Source: Hydractinia symbiolongicarpus (taxonomy: Eukaryota; Cnidaria; Hydrozoa; Anthoathecata; Hydractiniidae). Taken from it: a stretch of 60,000 nt of DNA. The stretch's first letter is position 1, and every line of letters begins with the position of its first letter. The DNA lies in the NCBI RefSeq assembly GCF_029227915.1, contig NC_079879.1, forward strand, positions 26,170,501-26,230,500. Reading direction: 5' to 3'. Positions 33,801-45,800 of this stretch are shown in pieces. A program made the translations under genes and the position numbers. Under the pieces are notes generated by a model that saw only the letters and a list, made by a program, of their open reading frames with translations, made no database searches and had not been told where the DNA came from.

Positions 33801-36800
33801 ACGTTTTCACATTAATAATTATGAAATACTTAAATTAATTATTATTAACTTATTAACTTATTCAACACATATGCCAGCCTGGTAGATTAAATTTTTTTTA
33901 TTATTATTTTTTTTACATTTTTTATTATTTTTGTACATTTTTAAATTTAAATTATTTTTTTCAAAATCTTAATGAATATATTTATATTTCCACTTCATAT
34001 TGTTGCAATGTTTAGTAAAAGATAAGCTAGACTGAAAAATTAGCATCACAAAACAAAAAACTAACGAAAATTGTTATTTTTTCTTATTTTCAAGTGTTTA
34101 CGGGTTCGTGATTTTAACTGATAGTTCGATTTGTGAATTGCAAACTATTAAATTGCAACACTGTAATAAAAGATTTGGGATCATCTCAAAATGTTTGTAT
34201 GTTCTTTTCGTATAATTGTACTTCGTTTCGTGAAACGAATGTCATACGAAGTGCTTTGTTTAAAATAAATGTAAACAAAGTTTATACAAACTTTTTTAAT
34301 ATATGATACGAACTTAAACAAAGTTTTTTTATTGTACAAAATGAAATGATACAAACTTTGAACAAAGTAAATTGCTATACGATCTTGAAACAAACTTTAA
34401 AAGTACCAGCGTAATTGCGCATAATTATTTCAATACGAAACTAGAAGCAAAAAAAGTAAAATATACGAGCTTGAGTTCTTTGAAAAGACTAGCAAAATTG
34501 CATATTCATAGGTTCAATCTACACAATCTATGGCGATCTTTTCACTTTATACGATCCCGTTTTCATGATTTTTGAACGATCTATGGCGACCTTTTCGTTT
34601 TCTATGATCTCGTTTTCATAATTTTTAAACGCTCTACTGTGATCTATCCGTTTTTTACGTTCCCGTTTTCATGATTTTAAACGATCTACGGTGATCTCTG
34701 AGCTTCTACGATGTCGTTTTCATGATTTTTAAACGTTCTACGGCTATCTTTTCGCTTTCTACGTTCTTGTTTTCATGATTTTTAAACAATCTACGGCGAC
34801 CTTTTGGTTTTATACGATCTCGTTTTCATGAATTTTAAACGTTCCACAGCGATCTTTTCGCTTTCTACCATCCTGTTTTCATGATTTTTAAACGATCTAC
34901 GATGATCTTTTGGTTTTATACGATCCCGTTTTTATGAATTTTAAACGTTCCGCAGCGATCTTTTCGCTTTCTACAATCCTGTTTTCATGATTTTTAAACA
35001 ATCTACGGAGATATTTTTGCTTTCTACGATGCCGTGGAGACGATCCCTTAGACGAAAACCTTTGATAATAGTCCAATTATAATAAACGAACTTTATATAA
35101 GCAAATTTTTATACAAACTTCTTTAAAAATGATACGAACTACATACAAACTTTATTTTAAATGATAAGAACTTTATACAAACTTGTAATTTTGATGATAC
35201 AAAAAAGTTCATATTAAAAATAAAACGATACGAAAGATTTAATAAATCGATATGAAGTTTTTTTTATGAATTATACGAACTACGTACAATCATTTTGAGA
35301 CAGTCCCTTATTATGGTCAAAGGTATTGGAAGATTTACACATTTTACATGTACACATTTATGTATTTACAAGAAATTTTTTAACTTTAGATTTTATCAAG
35401 GGCATTTCGAAACAGATTTGTTGAATTACATTTTGATGAAATTCCAAGCAAAGAACTGGAAGAAATTCTTCATAAACGCTGCAATTTACCACAATCATAC
35501 TGTCGTAAATTTGTAAAAGTTATGCTTGATCTACGAGTAAGCAATTGAGTGTTGTGTTAATATTTATGTTTAATAGGATTTTTGTAGCATTTAATCTATG
35601 TTTAAACATAACTTCTAAGCATAACCAATTGGTATCGTATAGACTGTAAAAAAAGATTAGTAAGTAAAGGTAATATTTCTATGTTAGGTCAGAAGACGCA
35701 ACTCTGGTATTTTTGCTGGCAAGCATAGTTTCATGACACTTCGAGACTTGTTCAGATGGGCAGAACGATATCGACTCTCTGAGAATGTTGATGGATTATA
35801 TGACTGGGAACAGTGTATTTGTGAAGATGGTATTTTAGCTTGTATTAGTTATGCATCAGCGATATAATTTTCAATTTTTTGCTAAGTTCTATTTTATGAT
35901 CAACACTATAAGATTTATTTTGGCCAATTTTCCTCAAAACATGCTACAATTTTTAACGATTGCCAGGCTTGCAAGGTTCTAATAGATAGTGAAACAATTT
36001 AAACATATGATAAATCAGCCAACAAATAAATAAGAAAAGTTTTAAAAACACATGTTAAAATTTTATTTTTATTTTATAAAGTAGCACGAAGCTTTTTGTA
36101 ACTGAGTTACATTTTCAAGTGATAAAAATATCCTAAGCTAAAAACTAAGCTAAATATTTTGTATAAAGGTTTTTAGCTTAGGATATTTTTATCACTTGAA
36201 AATGTAACTCAGTTACGAAAAGCTTCGTGCTACTTTATAAAATAAAAATAAAATTTTAAACATGTGTTTTTAAAACTTTTCTAATTTAAACATAATTTTT
36301 CCCAAATACAGGTTATTTGCTGATAGCTGGTCGATGTCGCAAAGAAGATGAGACATTCTTAATTAAAGAGGTTTTGGAGCAAAACTTTAAAAAGAAAATC
36401 AATCTCAAGAGTTTGTATGGTGGTAATGCGTTGTCTTCCTCTAAGTTATCAAAAAAGGTTTGAATTTTAATCTCTTTATTAATATTTGTAGCAAATTTGA
36501 CATTATTTTAATGATTACTGTGGATTTTCTATGGGCTAATGGCAATTTTATTTCTCATTAAAAAACTTTTTGTTTGTTTTTTGTCTGCAATAAATATTTA
36601 AAAATATAATCTACTTTCATTGCTTTCGAAAAAGACTTATGTGTTGTTGTTGTAGGTACTAAATTGCACACTTGAAGAATTTAAGCATATTGTGTGGACA
36701 AGTAACATGAAACGGTTGGCATTTCTTGTGGGAAGAGCTCTCCAGTTTGGTGAAGCAGTATTACTGGTGGGTGAAACAGGGTAAGGAAAAGTTTTTATAT

Positions 36801-39800
36801 TGTTTCATGAACATGTTTGGCTTTTTTTAATGATTTTGATCCGCAAAATGATATATTTTGAAACCTGAAATTATTTATTTATTGAATTTAGTTGTGGAAA
36901 AACTACGATATGTCAGCTGTTTGCTTCAATCAATGCACAGCAGCTTTATGCCGTAAACTGCCATATGCACACTGAATCAGCAGATTTTCTTGGAGGTCTA
37001 CGCCCTGTTCGAGCCAAGGTAATACAGCATATGCAATATTGTGTTTTTAAAATATATATAAGCCATGTTTTACTTAACCTATATTTACTTAAATATCTCT
37101 CAGGATACAGATGACAAAAGATTGTTTGAGTGGTGTGATGGCCCATTAGTAAATGCAATGCGTGAAGGACAGATGTTTTTAATTGATGAGATATCATTAG
37201 CTGACGATTCTGTGTTGGAAAGACTAAACAGTGTCCTTGAGACAGATCGATTGTTAGTTTTATCTGAAAAAGGAGAAGTTGAAAATAAAGTTGGTAATAT
37301 TGATATAATAAAAGCGAAAGAATCTTTTCGTCTTATTGCAACAATGAATCCAGGTGGTGACTTTGGCAAGAAAGAGGTTAGTAACTCAGTTATCTTAATG
37401 TCTTTATTGGTGATAATGAGAAAAATAAGCAACACATTTCACAAAGTATACATAACTACTTTATCATTAGCCCAAAAATTGTTCTCTCAAAGTGTAATTG
37501 ACCTTCAAAAGTGTTGTTTAATAATTTAAGAGAGAAAACGTGGTTGTTTCTGTTTACAGTGTACACATTTCAAAATGTGTTGTTTAAAGTAGTATTAATA
37601 TGCATCTATTTTATTGTTGTTCTCAATTTCAGCTTTCGCCTGCATTGAGAAATCGTTTTACAGAAATATGGTGTTCACCATCAGATAGTTATGATGATTT
37701 AAAAAAGATTATTGAACATAATATAAAGTATGGATTAAGCTTGAAAGCATTTGCTAGCTGCCAAAGTAAGAATATACAATTTTCATTGTTTATGTCATTG
37801 AAATTGTTACACCAATGAAAATAATTTCATCAACTTTAAATTTTAAACTAACAATTGTTAGCTTGAATTCTATTATTTTTTGATTAATTTACAATTTATC
37901 TTTGTGAGAATTTTTGCGTTTAGCTTCAGGTTTTGGAGATGCTATTGTTGATTTCCTCAAGTGGTTTAAAGAAACAGAAATTGGCAACAGGCAAGTCAGC
38001 TCTTAAATGATTCATAACCATTATTCAATTTTTGCTAAAACATATTTTAAGTCATGTTAATTGTTTTAATTCCTTTTCATCAATTGCAGATTTACTATCA
38101 GCATTCGTGATCTGCTTTCGTGGGTTCAGTTTGTAAACACAGTATGTAAATTTGAAGAAAATGATGCAGCGATGGAAGAGCTTGAAAACCTCTCCGCTGC
38201 AATCATATCTGCTGAGCATGCATATGTTCATGGTGCTTGTTTGGTCTTCATTGATTCTATTGGTTCAGGAAATTCTTCACAAGTAGCTGGCACAAGGGCT
38301 GCTAGTATTAAAACACAATGTATCAATTTTCTGCACAAACAAGTTGGATTGGAACCAGTCTCAGTTGCACCAGCAATTTATTTTACAAATCGTAACACCT
38401 TTAGCATTGGCCCTTTCCACATACCTAAAGGTAAGTTATATACATTGTTGGAGATGAAGGATATATAAATTATGGGACATATTTGTTAGACAAAGATACA
38501 GTTAGAAACTTCAATACTTACCACTATCTGAGTAAGTAAAAATATTGATTAGAGTAAAACAAGGTTAAAACCAAAATACAAAATAACATAAAACACGGCA
38601 TTGCGAGAATGAGTTTACAGACTAATTTGATGTATTTTAAAAATGCCTGATAAGTGAAATCTATATTATAATACCCATATACGTCTGTCTGTCTGTCACG
38701 CAAAATGGTAGCTTAGCTGCGCAATAGCGAGAAGCACACGATGCAGTAAAAAAAGAACGGTCAAACCTTGTGGATTTCCACTGGCTAACGACTAGTCTAC
38801 CAATGCTCTTGCTCTTTGGTAGATGTAGAAATAATTGTGAAGGTAAGAAAAATGATAATGCAAATGCCTCAAAGAAGGGGTAACTAGTTGATACCACCTT
38901 CAAAACTTTAAAAGGATGTACAAAAGTATCAGAAATTTTCAATTAATTTGAAAATAAGATTTGCAAGTCGAAAATTCTACTTTTCTCAGGACATTTGGCA
39001 GTAGCTGAGAGAGACAGCTACAATCTGTCTGCGAAAACAACACTAAAGAACGCACTACATTTACTTCGAGGTTTACAACTTACAAGGCCAATTTTGTTAG
39101 AAGGATCACCTGGTGTAGGAAAAACTAGTTTAGTGATGGCTGTGGCAAGATTATCTGGACACAATATTATAAGAATAAACTTGTCAGAAGAAACTGTAAG
39201 TTTCATTTTGTATTTTTTGCTACTACTACTAACAGACCTACCAACATTTATATTAAGTAAAAAAAAATTGTTTTTGTTTGTATATTTAACTTTTACAGAG
39301 ATAGAAATTTTGTTGTCTTTTTTTAAGGATGTTTCAGATTTATTTGGATCGGATTTACCTGTAGAAGGGGCTACAGGAGGAACTTTTGCTTGGAGGGATG
39401 GACCACTACTGAAAGCTTTAAAAGCTGGAAACTGGGTGGTGTTTGATGAGGTATTTAATTATTTCATAAATCTATTTCTTCCTATAAATGTTTATTATTG
39501 TTCTTTTACTATCATAACAGTTTTACATGAACTGGATATTTTTATGGGAAATTTTTGTATACTTTTACAAATCTTTTTAATCAAGAAAACATTTTGTAGT
39601 AGTTATGGTTTTTAGTACTATAATTATCTTCACTTTTGACAATTTTCTTTAAGCCTAATGTATATATCTTGTCTGTGTTATTATTGTAGCTTAACCTTGC
39701 ATCACAATCTGTATTGGAAGGTCTGAATGCATGTTTTGACCATCGTGCTGAAGTAAGTTACAGCATTTAGTTTAAATTTCTGGATAAGTAGAAAAAAAAT

Positions 39801-42800
39801 TAGAAAGGAAGTCAATATTTTTTATTGATATACTGCTGCTGCTGCTGAACATACTGGTTCAGTTTTACACAGAAAATAGAAACAGGGATAATTTTTTAAA
39901 AGTCTAGTAATGAAATAATAGAGGATATGGGGACTAGTTGAGATCAAACAGGCTGTAAATTTTAATCCCTCTCTTCTAGAAATACCACTTTACATGTTTG
40001 TTAAAGATATAAAATGAACATAATATGAAGTTAAGATTCCCTAAACAATTTTATAAGCAAAAATTTAGGCAAACCTAACAACGTTGAAATTATTAAAATT
40101 TATAAAATTAAAAAAAGAATTTCTTAGACTTTTTTTTGGAATTTTAAAAATTTGTTAAATTTCAATACAATATATTGAATCTTTATTAATGCAATATTAA
40201 TAAAGCTTGACCCATGGATTTTGTAACCTGTTTTTGCTTTTAGGTTTATGTGCCCGAATTAAACAAAACATTTCAAGTTCAAAAAGAGAAGACAAAAATA
40301 TTTGCTTGTCAAAATCCATTGCGTGAAGGTGGTGGAAGAAAAGGATTACCAAAATCTTTTTTAAATAGATTTACAAAAGTAAGTCTGTGTCTTTTGGGAA
40401 TGATTATTAACCTTGTGTCATGTTTTAGGTCCTAATCACTCTGGATAACTTATTTTTTGCTGTTGAAATAGATTAGAAATATAATTTTACAAGTTTTATA
40501 ATTTGGTTTGTTATTCTTTTTATATTTTGAATTTGTCTAGGTTTATGTTGATGCAATGACACCAGAAGATTTCCATCTTATTATTAAAACTGCTTTCCCT
40601 CAAATTGATGAAGTGAAAATCCGTAATATGATTAAATTTAATGCCACTGTAAGTATCAATCAGGCTTTTCGGAATGAAAAAATAGTGAATAACTTGTTAT
40701 TAGTATTTATTATGACTTCAATTTTATTTTTATTAAAATTTTCATTTTAATAGTTGCACAAAGACATAGTTGTAGATGGAAAAATTGGTAGAAAAGGAAG
40801 TCCATGGGAGTTTAATATCCGTGATATAGTCAGGTGGTGTGAGCTTCTATCATCTTCTGTAAGTCTATTAAAGTACATATTATGACTACTTGTGGAACAA
40901 ACAAAAATATAAATTAAATTACAGAAAGTTCACTAGTGGCTAATAATGACAATGGAGATGATGAATTATAAAAATTATTACTGAAAATAATATTTCATTA
41001 TTATTAAAGATTTTTTATCTTTTACTCATTGTATTTTTCTCCGAGAGACGACCATACCAGTGCTTAAAATAACGTTTTCAAACCTATCAATTGTAAGATC
41101 ATTATGTCAACAATCCTGGCTGTCATGCATGTACCTGGGTTTAATAATCATTTTGTTTCTGTTGCCAAGGAATTAACTAACAAAACCCTGTTTAACCCTA
41201 TTATACCTGGGGGAGGGGCACAAAGTGCCTGCGGCCTCTTTACCTAGGCATAACTTTGGATACACATGTGATTAAGTGCTAAAATTTTGTGACTATTCCT
41301 AACTTTTATTAGGGTTTCTGACGAAAAAAATTTCGGAAAAATTTTGAACTTTGCTGGGGGTATTGCATTTTTTGGACGGGGGTAATTTTTTTAGAATTTT
41401 GAAAACCGTTGACATTCATGTAAGAATGTTATAAAATGTTGTATTGGGTAAATAAGTATTTATTACATGTATGTTGGTTACTAAGTGGTAACCAAGGTGT
41501 TGCTAAGGTGATTATATGGTTACTAGGGACAAAAAGCAGACCAGATTTGAAGGAAATATCGATCCAGCAAATTGACGTCATTTCGGATCCCAATGACGTC
41601 ATTATATTGTTTTACTTATCTCAATTATCTTTGCATGCCCTGTTCTACATATATGTCAAGTTTAATGACATGAGCATCAATATTTCTGGTAGAACGGTTC
41701 TTTGTATCTATATTGTTAAAATATGAATTTTCTGGCCGAAATGACGTCATTTTTTATCCCAATGACGTCATTAAAATTACTTTTTTCCTGTGAAACACAT
41801 ATTTTGGTATTCATTCCACAAATCTACCAAGAATCAAGGCCGTATCATTATTAACACGCAAGAAATTAAAACGTACTGAAAAATTGGGAAAATGACCATT
41901 TTTCACATGTGTGACGTCATTTCTAATCCCTATGACGTCATCAAATTATTTTTTTTACCTGGATTGCGTTTGTACTAACACATTCTCCAACTGAGTCAAG
42001 TTTCATCACTTAAGGATTTGTGTCCCGCGGGCACTTTGTGCCGCCCCCCCCCCCAGGGTTACAAGGGCCAAAAAAGCTCAGGTATAATAGGGTTAAAGCG
42101 AATCTGTACATCCTACTTATCCATTGACTCGCAACTGAGAAAAAAATTACTTACACTAAGATATCATCAACACGGCCCCTATTTAGTTGGTAACCACAGA
42201 TTGCAACTGACACCTAGTCATGCAATCCTTAACTGGTCCAAAGGTGAATTAAATATGTAAATATTGCATTTTATTTTTAAGCTGTGAAAAATATTTTAGG
42301 GTGAGGATGATCCTGGAAAGTTTGTTGGGTTGTTGTATCAAGATCGTATGAGAATTGTTGAAGACAAACAGCAGGTTAGTAAAAAAAGCAAAAAAAAAAA
42401 TGTTTTTAAACTTGTTTTGGTTTGTTTGAGGTTTTTTAAATTGTAAAGAACTGGGAAACTAATTTCAACTTGAAGGAAGTAACAAAAAAGATGGTTATCA
42501 TATGGAATGTACATGTTTAATGTTTGGAAAACTCCATAATTTTCACAGTGTTTAGCAGAGCATTTTATTGAGTAATTGAATTAGAAGCAGTTTTAATAGT
42601 TCAGGATAATTTCCTCTTACAAAAAATAAGTACTCACAAAAGAGGTTTTTACCAAAATAAATACCTACCCAAATTTTGCTAGTTTGTATCCATTAGAATG
42701 TACCAAATGCAGTAAAAGATCAACAACATCTTTTGCAAAGAAACGTTTCTTCAGAAACACACTAGAAAAATACACATTAACAAGTTAGGACAAATTTCAC

Positions 42801-45800
42801 TCAAACATATTTTTGCAAATGTATAAATAGGACGTTTTTTATTGATACAGATAAATTTCTTGTTTTAGGTGATTAAAAGATATCAAAATATCTTTAAGGA
42901 TTTCAGCCTACCTGAAAGATGTAAAACACGGCAATGTCATTTGAAACTGACATCATCAGAATTTACGGTATATTTTAAAAAAACTAACATTTATTTGGAC
43001 GGACGTTTACCCCTGTTTTTTTTCAGATAAAATTTTACTTGTGCTCTCCATATGTACAGCAAAACTTGCCATCATACTTTATTGTTATTTTGAAAGGCTT
43101 TCATAGAAGTTTTGTTTCATGGGCTTGGTGCAAATAAAATGTACTAGGTACTCTTTGAACATATTGGTATCAGTTCAATCCCAAACTAGGGCTGTCTGGT
43201 TAAAAAAACTCAGTGATTTCTGCTAGTTTTAATGGGATCTTCAAACGGCTTACAGGAGCTTTAACCACCCTTGTGGTACATCCTTCAAAATTAAGGTGGC
43301 TGGCCACATGATATATCAGTCACTGGTATTCACAAGTTTTATGCATGCTCTAATTAGATTGGTTCAACCAGCATTAAGAGACACAATGACATGTGTTCTC
43401 CCCAGAGACAAAATTATCAGTTGTTGCGATCAAGTATACCTCACTTAGAGTCACTCATGATGTGCGTAAAAATGAAGTGGTTAGCTATCTTGGTAAGAAC
43501 TCAATTTCCTATTGCGGTTTACTACATGGGAATATATTGATGTATTTATTACATAGTTGCCTATTAAAATACTTACCCATTTTAGGTTGGGTCGGAGGCA
43601 ACAGGAAAAAATTCATTAGTGCATATTCTTTCCAACATATCAGGTAAAAAACTAGATGTGCTTTCAATGAATAGTGGTATGGATACGTCTGACTTTGTTG
43701 GTGGTTTTGAACAGGTGATGATTAATTTAACTATTGAATTTTTTTCTGTTTTTATGATTAACTCTGCATGTAAATGTGTGAACAACGTGTTGCTAGATAG
43801 AGATGAAAACTTGCAGTTACGTTCAAGTTTCCTAAATTATACTTGTAAACACGATAGTGATACACTGGTTGCATGGACCATAATATTATCTACTTTGTTT
43901 CACCTTTGCTTAGCGCGTTTATACGCTAATCAAAATGAAATATAGAATCAAACTCCTTTGATAAATAGTTAAGGTAATATTTAAATGTAAATTTTTTGAT
44001 TACGTCCAGTGCGTCCCGAAATGAGCGATCTAAGTTCATTTTAAGGAATTGGACCCGATTTGGTCTCAGGTGACCCTGAAGAAAAAATTTAAAGATTTCA
44101 TATGTAATGGATTGGCTTCACCATATAATTTTGTAACAATCTCACTTTCTCTTTAGCTTAATGTATCGTTTCACATAAAGAAGTTTTATAAAGATGTGTC
44201 TGCGTTGATAGACACAATGTTATGTCATTGTTTGCAGCATAACCCACATGGTGAATTTACGCTGCTTTTTCAAATAAAAGAAAAGCTGCTTGAAAATTCA
44301 CAAGGTATGACTATTTGTAAATTTAAATAATTCTTTAATTTGTTCAGTGTGTCATTTCACACGTGAGTACTAGCAGATTATTTGCTTCATCCTTTTTACC
44401 AGACTTGTAATAGACAGTTTAAACGGAAGGTTTAAATCTGATGGGTGACTTGCAAGATTTCCTCTTTTATTTTTAATCAAGGTTTTATTCCGACCAACAT
44501 TTTCCTTTCCTTTTTTTCTCTGCCTTCCAGAGAATTGTAATGATGACAACCTTCTTAGATTTTATTTTTATTTTGTTCACTATTTGGATGAATTAAAAGT
44601 ACAGATTTTGATGATGTAACAATAATTGACATGACAAAGCAAAAATTGTTTAAATTATACCAACCACAACTTGTGTGGTCCTTTAAAATGGCAGAATAAC
44701 CAAAAAGAGTGACGGAATAATTTTTTGTTATTATCGTCAATATCCCCAACATTCTGTTTTAAAAGCTACTTTGTGCATCACTTATGTACTACCTGGCTGT
44801 ACGCAGGATTTAAACTAGAATCACTAAGTAGCTTGGCTTTAATTTAATTTCATAGGTTATACTCGCTGTCTTAATAGAAGGTTATCAAGGAAAAACATCT
44901 CAGTAGAAAATGGATGCACAGATATGCCATGATACCCCTTTATCTTTATTCTGTTTTAATTAATGTTCAGAAAAAAAGAATTGAAACTCTCTTGTTCTAT
45001 CAGTGTCATTATAATTACATATGTTTTAGCTGTTACACATGACAATGAGAGGAATTTAGATGAATTGAGTGCAAGTTTTGATGTAATGATGGATAAATAC
45101 AACCAAGTATTACAGTCATTCTCTGCATTAAGTATGCCTAAATTTTATAAACAAATAAAAACTACTCTCTATAATTAATTTGCAATGAAATACTGTAATT
45201 GGCTATGTAATATTTTAGGAGATTTTAAAGAAAAATTGACCAAGTTACGTCAAACAATTGCACAGAGTAGGGAAAGCAAAGGACAATTTGAATGGGTGGA
45301 TGGCATTTTTGTCAATGCTTTAAAGAAGGGCCATTGGCTGCTGATTGAAAATGTAAATTTTTGCAGGTACACAAAAAAATTAAAATTATTTTTTAATGTT
45401 CAAACTTTCTCACAAATATGACAGTAGAAAATAGCAACAATTTCTGTGGGACAATTTTTGTAGAATACTAAATTGTCAAAATCTTTTATCATGAATATTT
45501 AAGAACAAAAAAATTGAAAATGCTTCTTGAGTGTTTGACCTGTGCGAAATAGTTTAATCATCATTTTGTCACCTCAAGATCCATATGAATGTGTTGTTCC
45601 AAGTAGTAGCCTGTATGTTTTATGTGTTAGCTCGTCTATATTGGACCGATTAAATGCGTTACTGGAACCGAATGGAGTTTTAACAATAGATGAAAGGGGT
45701 GTGATAAATGGTGAAATACCAGAAGTGGTACCTCATCCAAAGTTCAGGTATGAATTTGATTCTTTTATTGTATGTATTGATCTGTTGTTGCGTTTGTGGA

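Noticed and set aside
43406-43492. Shorter version of midasin exon 32 beginning after CCCCAG
   Set aside because: It would drop 16 residues that align to other midasins; the acceptor at 43356-43357 keeps them in frame.
43619-43945. 108-codon ORF overlapping midasin exon 33
   Set aside because: It is the exon read past its donor into intron; the correct exon ends at 43714.
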